A stretch of 36,586 bases of DNA from JAUXIQ01 sp030620925 [NCBI: Nitrospinota bacterium]. GTDB lineage: Bacteria > JAUXIQ01. Made by a program: the position numbers and the translations under genes. The stretch is from positions 1 to 36,586 of the forward strand of contig JAUXIQ010000001.1 of the NCBI GenBank assembly GCA_030620925.1, written 5' to 3'. Within the stretch, counting starts at the first letter, position 1; every line of letters begins with the position of its first letter. Positions 15,506-23,236 of the stretch are shown here, in pieces. The notes under the pieces are model-generated. The model had not been told where the DNA came from. It made no database searches and saw nothing but the letters and a program-made list of their open reading frames with translations.

Positions 15506-16246
15506 TCACATATACATACCGCCGTTAACGTGAATCACCTGCCCTGTTATATAATCGGACTCCGGATGCACGAGGAACCTCACGCAGTTGGCTACGTCAG
15601 CGGGAGTTCCAAGTCTGTTTATAGGTATTTGCCCTATCATCTCCTCCCTGGCCTTTTCAGGGATGGCGCGGGTCATCTCCGTATCGATGAACCCCGGGGC
15701 AATCGCATTGACGGTTATACTTCGCGGGGCCAGCTCCCTGGCCACGGCTTTCGTAAAACCTATTATGCCCGCTTTGGAGGAAGCGTAATTGGCCTGCCCC
15801 ACGTTTCCGATGACGCCGATGACGGAAGCGATATTTACAATTCTTCCCGAGCGCTGCTTCACCATTGTGCGGACGGCGCTCTTGGTGCAGTTGAATGTCC
15901 CGTTAAGATTTATGTCGTGTACTAAATCCCAGTCTTCCTTCTTCATCCTGAGGAACAGGGCGTCGCGCGTCACCCCTGCGTTGTTGATGAGTATATCCAG
16001 GCGGCCGAACTTCTGGAGCGCGGCGTCTATCATCGAATCCACTTCCTCCACCACCGTGACGTTTGCGGCCACGGGCAGTGTCTCCACTCCCTCCTCCCTT
16101 ACCTTCTCCGCCGCCCCCTCCAGGGCCTCCCGGTTCACGTCCGCAAGCACTATATTCGCCCCCTGGCGGGCCAGTATACCGGCGCACTCAAGCCCAATGC
16201 CTCTGGCGCCGCCGGTCACCACGGCTACCTTATCCTTCAGTTCCAT
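15506..16246 (-). CDS. fabG: 3-oxoacyl-ACP reductase
   Basis: This 246-residue SDR enzyme reduces 3-oxoacyl-ACP with NADPH in the elongation cycle. Visible motifs are VVTGGARGIGLECA (about 9-22), ILINNAGVTRDALFLRMKKEDW, the catalytic serine in VNIASVIGVIGN, and YASSKAGIIGFTK with Tyr and Lys. The end ITGQVIHVNGGMYM is the classic FabG C-terminus. The gene lies 27 bp after fabD and before acpP, in the canonical operon order. AAGG is present close to the ATG. Confidence 0.97.
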   Translation of the reverse strand: MELKDKVAVVTGGARGIGLECAGILARQGANIVLADVNREALEGAAEKVREEGVETLPVAANVTVVEEVDSMIDAALQKFGRLDILINNAGVTRDALFLRMKKEDWDLVHDINLNGTFNCTKSAVRTMVKQRSGRIVNIASVIGVIGNVGQANYASSKAGIIGFTKAVARELAPRSITVNAIAPGFIDTEMTRAIPEKAREEMIGQIPINRLGTPADVANCVRFLVHPESDYITGQVIHVNGGMYM

Positions 16247-16273
16247 ACCTTATGCCTTGTGCAACGGGCTCTT

Positions 16274-17221
16274 TTACCCGGTTGTTTGACTGCGGATCTG
16301 GCTCAGGGCCTTCTCCAAGGTCTTGCAATCTTCGACGTTATGGGCCCTCGTACCGTCCCCTATGCGCCGCAACAGGCCGGAGAGGACCTTGCCCGGACCC
16401 ACCTCCAGGAACTCATCCATGCCCATCTCCAGCATTTTCCTCATGGACTGCTCCCAGAGCACGGGGGAACTCACCTGGTTAACCAGGGAAGGGCGAATCT
16501 GGTCGCCCTGCGTCACCGCTTCAGCGTTTACGTTGGCCACAACGGGAAATGCGGGAGCGCTGAAATCTATCTTCTGCAGGTCCGCCCCCAGTTTCTCCTT
16601 CACGGGCTTCATGAGGGAGGAATGAAAAGGGGCGCTCACCGAAAGCATCACGGCCTTCTTGGCTCCGTTGAGCTGGGATTGCTCAACGGCGTGCTCAACG
16701 GCTCTCTTTTGGCCGGAAATGACTATCTGCTCGGGGCTATTGTAGTTGGCGGGCGCCACCACTCCGAGGGAGGAAGCCTGCCTGCATACTTCCTCCACCT
16801 GCTCCGCCTCCATGCCCATAACGGCGGCCATGGCTCCCTCTCCCACGGGTACCGCCTCCTGCATGTATTCCCCGCGCTTGCGCACCACGGTTACCGCTTC
16901 CCTGAAGTTCATGGCCCCCGCCGCCGCCAGGGCGCTGTATTCACCGAGGCTGTGCCCTGCAGCCACCGCGGGCGTCACGCCTTCTTTTTCCAGCAACTTG
17001 CAGGCGATATAACTCACGGTGAGAATTGCAGGCTGGGTGTTGTAAGTCAGGCTGAGCTCTTCTTCGGGGCCCTGAAAACAGAGCGACGCCAGGTCTATGC
17101 CCAGGGCATCGTTTGCCTCCTCGAAAATCTCTCTGGCCAGTGGGTGGGCATCGTAAAAATCCTTCCCCATACCCACCTGCTGAGAACCCTGCCCCGGGAA
17201 AAGGAACGCGTAGTTTACCAT
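16274..17221 (-). CDS. fabD: Malonyl-CoA:ACP transacylase
   Basis: This 315-residue enzyme loads malonate onto acyl carrier protein. The nucleophile serine is S91 in GHSLGEYSALAAAGAM and the catalytic histidine is in SAPFHSSLMKPV. The start FLFPGQGSQQVGMGK is diagnostic. AAGGGGG lies about a dozen bases before the ATG. It sits between fabK and fabG; the 106-bp gap to fabK shows no extra gene. fabH, commonly beside fabD, is missing. Confidence 0.97.
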   Translation of the reverse strand: MVNYAFLFPGQGSQQVGMGKDFYDAHPLAREIFEEANDALGIDLASLCFQGPEEELSLTYNTQPAILTVSYIACKLLEKEGVTPAVAAGHSLGEYSALAAAGAMNFREAVTVVRKRGEYMQEAVPVGEGAMAAVMGMEAEQVEEVCRQASSLGVVAPANYNSPEQIVISGQKRAVEHAVEQSQLNGAKKAVMLSVSAPFHSSLMKPVKEKLGADLQKIDFSAPAFPVVANVNAEAVTQGDQIRPSLVNQVSSPVLWEQSMRKMLEMGMDEFLEVGPGKVLSGLLRRIGDGTRAHNVEDCKTLEKALSQIRSQTTG

Positions 17222-17327
17222 CTACTTTTCTGCCCCCTTAAAAGGCATCTTTCTGAGCCACAAGTGTTCAATTCAGTATCGGGCCGTCTTTAAGTGATAT
17301 CGACCCTTTAAAGTTGTATCTAAACGC

Positions 17328-18281
17328 TCAACCCGTTTTCAGGTTAAGCTTGTTGAGGCCGGCTATGGCCTCCACGGCTTCCGCCATTACCTGCTGGATA
17401 ATCTCGCTGACGGGTTTAATATCGCTGACAAGCCCCGAAATCTGGCCGGCCATCACCGAGCCATAATCTGTATCTCCATCGACCGCCGCCGCCTCCAGGC
17501 GGCCGGTGCCCAACTTGTCGTACTCCTCCATGGGCGCGCTCTCCTTTTCCAGTTGCTCAAACTGACGGGCGAGCTTGTTTTTTATGATCCTTACCGGGTG
17601 GCCCGTGGGCCTGCCGGTGACCACCGTGCCCCGGTCGGCAGCCTTGACTATAGCTTCTTTCCACGACTGGTGCACCGTACACTCCGAGGCGCAGACGAAC
17701 CGGGTGCCCATCTGGATTCCCTCCGCCCCCAGTGTGAGGGCGGCCAGAAGCCCCCTGCCGTCGGCGATGCCGCCGGCGGCAATCACTGGTATCTGCACCG
17801 CGTCCGACACCTGAGGCACCAGGGCCATGGTGGTCGTTTCGCCTATGTGGCCCCCGGCCTCCATCCCTTCGGCGATGAGCGCATCCACGCCCTGCTTCTC
17901 CAATCGTTTGGCCAGCGCAACCGAAGCCACCACGGGGATAACCTTGGTTCCCGCCTCTTTAAGGGGAGGGAGGTACTTGCCGGGGTTTCCGGCGCCGGTG
18001 GTGACTACGGGCACTTTTTCATCAATGATGATCTTGAAAATGTCGTCCACGTAAGGCGAAAGGAGCAAAACGTTCACACCGAAAGCCTTAGCGGTGAGCT
18101 CCTTAGCCTTTCGCACCTGTTCCCGAAGGAAATCGGGAGGATGGTTTCCGCAGGCGATTATTCCCAAGCCTCCGGCCTCTGAAACTGCGGCGGCCAGCTC
18201 GGCCGTGGATACCCAGGCCATTCCGCCCTGAAGGATGGGGTACTCCATGCCTAATAGATCACAAATCCTGGTGGCGAACAT
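17328..18281 (-). CDS. fabK: Enoyl-ACP reductase II (FMN-dependent, FabK type)
   Basis: This 317-residue flavoprotein has a TIM-barrel fold like nitronate monooxygenases. Motifs are YPILQGGMAWVSTAELAAAVS (about 14-34), VPVVTTGAGNP, LIAEGMEAGGHIGETTTMALVP, VIAAGGIADGRG and GAEGIQMGTRF. Together with its place between plsX and fabD, this indicates the FabK enoyl-ACP reductase, which replaces FabI for the last step of each elongation cycle and is insensitive to triclosan. GGAG lies six bases before the ATG. The alternative, a general nitronate monooxygenase, is unlikely in this operon. Confidence 0.92.
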   Translation of the reverse strand: MFATRICDLLGMEYPILQGGMAWVSTAELAAAVSEAGGLGIIACGNHPPDFLREQVRKAKELTAKAFGVNVLLLSPYVDDIFKIIIDEKVPVVTTGAGNPGKYLPPLKEAGTKVIPVVASVALAKRLEKQGVDALIAEGMEAGGHIGETTTMALVPQVSDAVQIPVIAAGGIADGRGLLAALTLGAEGIQMGTRFVCASECTVHQSWKEAIVKAADRGTVVTGRPTGHPVRIIKNKLARQFEQLEKESAPMEEYDKLGTGRLEAAAVDGDTDYGSVMAGQISGLVSDIKPVSEIIQQVMAEAVEAIAGLNKLNLKTG

Positions 18282-18370
18282 GCACTACTCCGAAGAGCTA
18301 AGCGGGTATCCCGTTCGACCATCGTATGGTCACAATACGTGAAGGGAAGCCTCCAAAGGAAAGGGCCTTC

Positions 18371-19474
18371 TTACTTCTTGCCATGGGCATCTTGTCCCTG
18401 CCCGAAGGGTATGGATTCCTTAATGTTTCTCCAGATGCGGCCGCGCCGCTTGCCTATGACCTGTATTTCGGTGTTAAATTCCAGGTCTTCCTGGATACGC
18501 TCGTCTATCTTATTCACCACAAACTGCTGGGCGAGATGGACGGCGCTTTTGATGGCCTTGGGGGATGAGCGTCCGTGGGCGACGATGCAGGTGCCGTTGA
18601 CTCCCAGAAGGGGAGCGCCTCCGTATTCGGTATAGTCCATTATACTGCCTATCCTCTTCAGCTCCGGCTTCCACATGGAAAAACCGAGACGCCTGTACCA
18701 CGAGCCGTTAAAGGCGCTCTCCATGGCCCATTCGAACAGCTCGGCCACGCTCTCGCTGATTTTTATGGCTATGTTTCCCGCAAATCCGTCGCAAACGATC
18801 ACATCTGCATAACCTCGATAAACTTCTCGCCCTTCGATGTTTCCGATGAAGTTTATGGAACTGTTTTTGAGGAGTTGGAAGGCTACCTTGGTGGTTTCGT
18901 TGCCCTTGCTGTCTTCCTCTCCGATGCTCAGGAGCCCCACGGTGGGGCTGGGTTTATCGAAAATATATTTGGCGTACACACTGCCCATTATTCCGAATTG
19001 CTGCAACTGGGTGGGCCGGCAGTCCACATTTGCTCCCACGTCCAGAATAGTGGAGTGGCCCACCATGGTGGGCAGAATGGCGGCTAAGGCGGGTCTGTCT
19101 ATTCCTTTAAGGGGCCGCAGTATGAAGGTCGCTCCCGCCAGGCTGGCGCCGGTGTTGCCCGCGCTCACCACGGCCTGAGCCTCCCTGTATTTTACCAGTT
19201 CCAGGGCCCCCATGATGGATGACTGCCGTTTACGCCTGAAAGCCCTGCCCGGGTCTTCCTCCATCCCAATCACTTCAGGGGCGTGCCTAACCTCCACCAG
19301 GGCCTCATCGTATTCGTGCTCGGAGAGCTGCTTTTGGATGGCATCCTCCTGGCCCACCAGTACGACCGACAGGCCGTATTCCCGACAGGCCATCAAGGCG
19401 CCTTCCACGACCGACTGGGGGGCGTCGTCCCCTCCCATGGCGTCCACGGCTATTTTCAATTCTCTGCCGCTCAT
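18371..19474 (-). CDS. plsX: Phosphate acyltransferase PlsX
   Basis: This 367-residue peripheral membrane enzyme makes acyl-phosphate from acyl-ACP for glycerophospholipid synthesis. KIAVDAMGGDDAP (about 8-20), the AVVSAGNTGASLAGA block, and IVCDGFAGNIAIKISESV are family signatures. It has a basic tail (KRRGRIWRN) of uncertain meaning. It follows rpmF by 14 bp, as in many bacteria. Its neighbours supply its substrate, linking fatty acid and phospholipid synthesis. Confidence 0.97.
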   Translation of the reverse strand: MSGRELKIAVDAMGGDDAPQSVVEGALMACREYGLSVVLVGQEDAIQKQLSEHEYDEALVEVRHAPEVIGMEEDPGRAFRRKRQSSIMGALELVKYREAQAVVSAGNTGASLAGATFILRPLKGIDRPALAAILPTMVGHSTILDVGANVDCRPTQLQQFGIMGSVYAKYIFDKPSPTVGLLSIGEEDSKGNETTKVAFQLLKNSSINFIGNIEGREVYRGYADVIVCDGFAGNIAIKISESVAELFEWAMESAFNGSWYRRLGFSMWKPELKRIGSIMDYTEYGGAPLLGVNGTCIVAHGRSSPKAIKSAVHLAQQFVVNKIDERIQEDLEFNTEIQVIGKRRGRIWRNIKESIPFGQGQDAHGKK

Positions 19475-19488
19475 GAATTACTAAAGCC

Positions 19489-19671
19489 TCACACTTCCTC
19501 TACGGGGAGGACTTCCCTCCCTGCGTAGAAACCGCAATTGGGGCATACCCTGTGCGGGAGCTTGGCCTCCTTGCACTGGGGACATTCCGACGTGGGCGGA
19601 AGATCAAGCCTCTTGTGCGTCCGGCGTTTATCTCTCCTGCTTTTTGAAGTCTTTCTCTTGGGGAGAGCCAT
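19489..19671 (-). CDS. rpmF: 50S ribosomal protein L32
   Basis: This 60-residue protein starts [19 protein letters not shown] and carries a zinc-ribbon pair (CPQC and CPNC). Both are characteristic of L32, here the four-cysteine, zinc-binding form. The gene lies five bases after the YceD/DUF177 gene and before plsX, the standard order. It couples ribosome assembly to lipid synthesis through co-transcription. Confidence 0.97.
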   Translation of the reverse strand: MALPKRKTSKSRRDKRRTHKRLDLPPTSECPQCKEAKLPHRVCPNCGFYAGREVLPVEEV

Positions 19672-19676
19672 TAATC

Positions 19677-20204
19677 CTATTCCTCACGCCCCCTCCTGAA
19701 GGCTTTCAGTGCCTCCAGCCTGGGGTCAACGTTTTCCTGTGGGCAACCACAGGCACCTTGGTTCAGGTTAGCGCCACACCCGGGACACAACCCCTTGCAA
19801 TCGGTTAAACAGAGGGGCTTCAAGAGTACTGCCAGCAGTATCTGATCCCTCAGGGCCTCCTCCAGATTCAGCCTGTCCTGAGTGTAATAATAGACGTCTG
19901 CATCTTCTTCGATGAGTTCTATCTCTTCCTCTTGAGGTCTCTCAACCCTTAAACGATATTCGACTTCAACTGGGGACGATACGGGAAGCTGAAAGTTTTC
20001 CAGGCATCTCGCGCAGACCACATCCACAGTGGTATTCAGATTGCCCCGGACTATTACGTCCTTCTCCAGCCTGTCCAATCGCCCCTTGAATTCCAGGTGG
20101 CCGGATACCCTTATCTCGTCTATTTCCAGCTGGATATCCTGCGGGGACTCCCGCAACTCAAGACGAAGACCATTATCTGGTATATCGGAAAAATTAACCC
20201 ACAC
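19677..20204 (-). CDS. YceD family protein (DUF177)
   Basis: This 175-residue protein is of the YceD/DUF177 family, always linked to rpmF and thought to act in 23S rRNA metabolism. Cysteine pairs are CARC (near residue 54) and the cluster [17 protein letters not shown] near 130-146, which probably binds zinc. The start GTG (20202-20204) has GGAGGGG seven bases upstream. It is the first gene of the operon, with a 5' leader of roughly 80 bases after the consensus promoter. Confidence 0.92.
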   Translation of the reverse strand: MWVNFSDIPDNGLRLELRESPQDIQLEIDEIRVSGHLEFKGRLDRLEKDVIVRGNLNTTVDVVCARCLENFQLPVSSPVEVEYRLRVERPQEEEIELIEEDADVYYYTQDRLNLEEALRDQILLAVLLKPLCLTDCKGLCPGCGANLNQGACGCPQENVDPRLEALKAFRRGREE

Positions 20205-20294
20205 TTTACCCCTCCGGTTGATTAATTATCGGGAACCGCTCCGAGGGGACATGCGCAGGGGTTACTCGCTTTCTGTGTGGTGAAAATCAGAATA

Positions 20295-20323
20295 ATTATA
20301 TCTTTGAAAGCGCCCCCTGTCAA
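20295..20323 (-). promoter_or_regulatory. Perfect sigma-70 type promoter of the yceD-rpmF-fab operon
   Basis: On the minus strand TTGACA (20318-20323) is followed after exactly 17 bp by TATAAT (20295-20300). All twelve consensus bases match and the spacing is optimal. It points to the GTG of the YceD gene, 90 bp downstream. No obvious operator palindrome overlaps it. An exact consensus promoter implies strong, likely constitutive, expression of the operon unless a repressor acts. Confidence 0.85.
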
Positions 20324-20632
20324 GCAAAAAGGCTTACTCGCAGGAAAAAGTAAAAAGCATGATTTTAAAGAACATTTCACTACGGATATTATATTTGAGC
20401 AACGCTTCATTTCAACAAAACCCACTCATGCAGAATATTTTTAAAGTATCCCCCCTGCCCGGACGGGCACGCGCCGCTGAACCTCGGACAATACAAGTCC
20501 TCCCTTTTTCAGGGGAGAAAAAGGGGGGTTTCCCCTATAAACGCTATACTACCCTGAAATTCTCTCTCCGGATGCCCCGCGCCATTCTACTCTATTTCGG
20601 TATGGACTTCGGAAAGCGTCGCATCCGGTCCG
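20324..20632. other. Non-coding gap with one hairpin, between DUF465 and the fab operon promoter
   Basis: No gene can be supported in this stretch. It contains a perfect stem CCCTTTTTC (20502-20510) with GAAAAAGGG (20517-20525) and a six-base loop, near the end of the DUF465 gene read on the minus strand. No U-tract follows on that strand. The first part is A+T-rich and the rest mixed. Confidence 0.5.
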
Positions 20633-20866
20633 TCAGCAGAGATTTTCCTTTCTATAACCCTGAAGGATGGCCGCCATCCTGTCTTTGCCGGCCAGCTTTA
20701 TCTTCTGAAGCTTCTTTTTCTCCTGTTCCTCCTGCGTGTTCAGATACCTGATCCTGGTATACTCTTCAAGCTTCTTCTCAAGGGTCTGATGTTCGGTGAA
20801 GAGTTTGTCGAACTCGTCGCTCTCCTTCCTCACCCTCTCCACAAGCTCTGTTTCTTCCTCAAACAT
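20633..20866 (-). CDS. DUF465/YdcH-like coiled-coil protein
   Basis: This 77-residue protein is almost wholly charged helix: FDKLFTEHQTLEKKLEEY followed by a run of Glu/Lys/Gln and KLAGKDRMAAIL near the end. This matches the DUF465 (YdcH) pattern, short proteins of unknown function. GGAGG lies seven bases before the ATG. It follows tsaB by 34 bp on the same strand, so they are probably co-transcribed. The coiled-coil nature is clear; nothing more can be said about its job. Confidence 0.78.
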   Translation of the reverse strand: MFEEETELVERVRKESDEFDKLFTEHQTLEKKLEEYTRIRYLNTQEEQEKKKLQKIKLAGKDRMAAILQGYRKENLC

Positions 20867-20900
20867 ATCGTTCCTCCCTATGCTTGATGGCCGGAACGCT

Positions 20901-21617
20901 TTAGGCGCCCCTCTTCGATCCCGAAACGGTTACGGCACTCCGTTGTCCATGTTTCAACTCGGCCTCTGAAGGCCTTATGTAGATGGGCTCCACCTCCTTA
21001 GCCGCCCGCCCGCTGTGCAGCATTTCCTGGCCCAACCTGGCTACCTGTGCAGCGGTGGAAACACCGGAGAAATGTTCGTGGAGTATTGCTTTCTCGCCCA
21101 GCCGGCTCCTGAAAAGGTCCCCGTAGGCCCTGATCCCGTCTCCGGTAAAAAGCGTAGGCTCTTTTATCAGCTCACACAGGGCCTCGGGCTCCAGCACCAT
21201 GTCTTCAGTGACGCGCCTCAACGCCTCCCCCTCTATCACAAACAGGGCGCAATAGACCTCTTTTTTCCTGGCGTCGATGACGGGGCAGACCTGTTTATCG
21301 ACGTGGACCTTGGTCAGCGCCATCGCCTCCAGCGTGGGCACGCCCACCGCCGTCTTCCCCGTGGCAAGGCTGAGGCCTTTAATTACGCTCAGCCCTATGC
21401 GCAGGCCGGTGAAAGAGCCCGGCCCTGCGGCCACACAGAAACCGTCGATATCCTGCAACTTGAGATGTGCTTGAGCTAAGAGGAAGTCGATCAGGGGAAG
21501 GACTTTCCTGGAATGCGATATGCCATCGTCTAAAAAATAGTCCGCCAGCAGATGGAAATCTTCCATTAAGGCCGCGCTGGCGGCAAGAGTAGAGGTATCT
21601 AAACCCAGAACGCGCAT
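20901..21617 (-). CDS. tsaB: tRNA threonylcarbamoyladenosine biosynthesis protein TsaB
   Basis: This 238-residue ASKHA-fold protein partners TsaD in making t6A37 on tRNAs that read ANN codons. The N-terminus LGLDTSTLAASAALM and the block AAGPGSFTGLRIGLSVIKGLS (about 64-84) are diagnostic. VPTLEAMA follows, and the second half is less conserved, as usual. The zinc-binding glycoprotease residues of TsaD are absent, consistent with TsaB. The ATG lacks a strong ribosome site. Upstream is a 265-bp gap with paired AACCGGTT palindromes. Confidence 0.95.
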   Translation of the reverse strand: MRVLGLDTSTLAASAALMEDFHLLADYFLDDGISHSRKVLPLIDFLLAQAHLKLQDIDGFCVAAGPGSFTGLRIGLSVIKGLSLATGKTAVGVPTLEAMALTKVHVDKQVCPVIDARKKEVYCALFVIEGEALRRVTEDMVLEPEALCELIKEPTLFTGDGIRAYGDLFRSRLGEKAILHEHFSGVSTAAQVARLGQEMLHSGRAAKEVEPIYIRPSEAELKHGQRSAVTVSGSKRGA

Positions 21618-21736
21618 AAAACCTTTTTTCTTCGGTTTAGGCCTACCAGACTATCAGACCGCTACCCCACAATGCCTCCCTTAACCTGAAGTTTTCAGGA
21701 GGCGTACACTCTATTCACAACTATTGTAATGCTCTT

Positions 21737-21794
21737 AACCGGTTTAGTCAAGGAAGCCTTCGCCCTATTTCCGCTTGTCGCCCGTAAACCGGTT
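21737..21794. promoter_or_regulatory. Two AACCGGTT palindromes 50 bp apart upstream of tsaB
   Basis: TTAACCGGTTTA (core 21737-21744) and TAAACCGGTTAT (core 21787-21794) share the palindrome AACCGGTT. With flanks they match in inverted orientation at 11 of 12 positions. Their centres are 50 bp apart, close to five helical turns, as for paired operators. They lie 120-180 bp upstream of tsaB. No promoter was identified, so this is a candidate regulatory pair. Confidence 0.35.
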
Positions 21795-21810
21795 ATTTTC
21801 AACTCTCAAT

Positions 21811-21840
21811 ATACTTCAATTCCGCATACTTCAATTCCGC
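21811..21840. repeat. Two tandem copies of a 15-bp unit
   Basis: ATACTTCAATTCCGC occurs twice in perfect tandem at 21811-21825 and 21826-21840, in the gap just downstream of the dehydratase gene (minus strand). It is too short to be a CRISPR and is probably slippage. A small CCTGAA/TTCAGG hairpin also lies in this gap at 21685-21699. Confidence 0.7.
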
Positions 21841-21882
21841 CGGTCGATATGGCACCCGGTGAATCCCTGACGGGCTCATGGC

Positions 21883-23151
21883 CTAACTCGCCGCTTTGCT
21901 CTCCATCAGCTCGTCAAGAAACCTGTCAACTTTGGCCAGCGTGTCTTCTTCGTTGAAATCCCGCGGGTCCGCATTGCTGGCCTGAAAAACCATGCAGGGG
22001 ACGCCTGTATCCTGTTCAACGCTGCGCACCAGGTCCAGCCTGGCGCACGAGAGGTTCTTGCACCCCGCGTTGGAATGGATGAGGCAGCCGTCAACGCTGT
22101 AATCCCTCACGATCTGCGAGAACTGCCTGGTCTTAGCCGGGAGGTTGTGCCTCAGAGAGCTGCGCAGGTATTCCTTGGCCACCTCGCGGATGGCCTCCTG
22201 GATACTGGTGGGTTCGCTCTGTGCAACCAAGGCCTCGGCCTCCGGGGAAATCCCCGCCTGGGCCAGATTGCCGCCGCCGAAACCCAGCACGTAGGGCGAG
22301 ACTACCACCACCGCTCCCTTCTGCTCCACGTAGTTGAATATCTGCATGTAGTACCACATGGGGATGTTATCCCACAGGAGACGGACTTTTTCCTCCGGCA
22401 CTGCGGCGATGCCCTTCTTCACGCGTTCCTCCAGCTCGTCGAGGAGCATGTGGTAGAAATCCACCGCTTCTTTGGTCCCCTTGAGGGAGACCGCGGGCAT
22501 CATGAGGGAAAGCTGACTCTTGAAATTGAGCGGTGCGGGGACTTTTTGGCAGAACTCCAGCACCTCGGTCCAGAGCTCCCCGGCCTGCTGTGACAGCTTT
22601 ATAAACTCTACGAACTTCTCCTCGTCGGCCTTCCTGCCCAACATCTTTTCCAGGGACTCCAGGAACTCTGTGAGCTGATCCTCCAGATACTTCAAGTGGT
22701 GGGGGCCGGGTTCCTCGTAGAGCATAGGCGCGTCGATGGCGATGTAGGGTTTGTTTTTTATGCGGGCCAGTATCTCAAACCAGGTGATGTGGTCGTTGCA
22801 GCCGCTCTTGGTGCCCATGATGAAATCGGGTTCTGGCATCTCCCCCAGGGGCCCCTTGTTCTTCAACACCGAGCCCACGAAGTTTCTCGAGTAGGCGCAG
22901 AAGCTTCGGCCGAAACCGTACTCCTCGGTGGTTGCCATCAACTCCTCGGATAGCTGGTGTGCCGTACACAGAGCCCCGTATGGCTCGCCCAATATGGGCA
23001 CGATATCCATGGCCCTGATGATGTCACAGGGTATGCTGGCCCCGCCCCACACGATGGTCTTTCCTTCCGATTTTGCCCCGCGCTGCTTCTCGTAAAAATT
23101 GTTGGCCAGCTCTTTGCAAACCTTCCAACTCTGTAGCGGCTCTGTTAGCAC
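21883..23151 (-). CDS. 2-hydroxyacyl-CoA dehydratase family subunit (HgdB/BcrC-like)
   Basis: This 422-residue iron-sulfur subunit belongs to the 2-hydroxyacyl-CoA dehydratase / benzoyl-CoA reductase family. These proteins hold a [4Fe-4S] or double-cubane cluster and catalyse radical dehydration of 2-hydroxyacyl-CoA or aromatic ring reduction after one-electron activation. Candidate cluster cysteines lie in CDIIRAMDIVPILGEPYG, in MGTKSGCNDHITWFEI, and in SNAGCKNLSCARLDLV. The last block ends in QASNADPRDFNEED, also seen in the family. GTG at 23149-23151 has GGAGGG eight bases upstream. It follows the second subunit by 85 bp. No ATP-dependent activator (HgdC) is in the window. The substrate is unknown. 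Confidence 0.88.
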   Translation of the reverse strand: MLTEPLQSWKVCKELANNFYEKQRGAKSEGKTIVWGGASIPCDIIRAMDIVPILGEPYGALCTAHQLSEELMATTEEYGFGRSFCAYSRNFVGSVLKNKGPLGEMPEPDFIMGTKSGCNDHITWFEILARIKNKPYIAIDAPMLYEEPGPHHLKYLEDQLTEFLESLEKMLGRKADEEKFVEFIKLSQQAGELWTEVLEFCQKVPAPLNFKSQLSLMMPAVSLKGTKEAVDFYHMLLDELEERVKKGIAAVPEEKVRLLWDNIPMWYYMQIFNYVEQKGAVVVVSPYVLGFGGGNLAQAGISPEAEALVAQSEPTSIQEAIREVAKEYLRSSLRHNLPAKTRQFSQIVRDYSVDGCLIHSNAGCKNLSCARLDLVRSVEQDTGVPCMVFQASNADPRDFNEEDTLAKVDRFLDELMESKAAS

Positions 23152-23236
23152 TTCGGTTTCCCTCCCTGTTAAGCCTATAAGAAAGAGGCTCCGGATTCTT
23201 CAGCCGTCATCCCTCACAATAAATTCACCTTATCGA

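Noticed and set aside
16259-17293. 344-codon open frame on the plus strand
   Set aside because: It lies wholly opposite fabD, whose catalytic motifs are intact, and its translation has no recognisable motif; it is a shadow of G+C-rich codon use.
20502-20525. Hairpin CCCTTTTTC/GAAAAAGGG as a terminator of the DUF465 transcript
   Set aside because: No U-tract follows on the minus strand and it is more than 100 bp beyond the stop, so I list it only as a hairpin.
21811-21840. Start of a CRISPR array
   Set aside because: Only two directly abutting 15-bp copies with no spacer; this is a simple tandem duplication.
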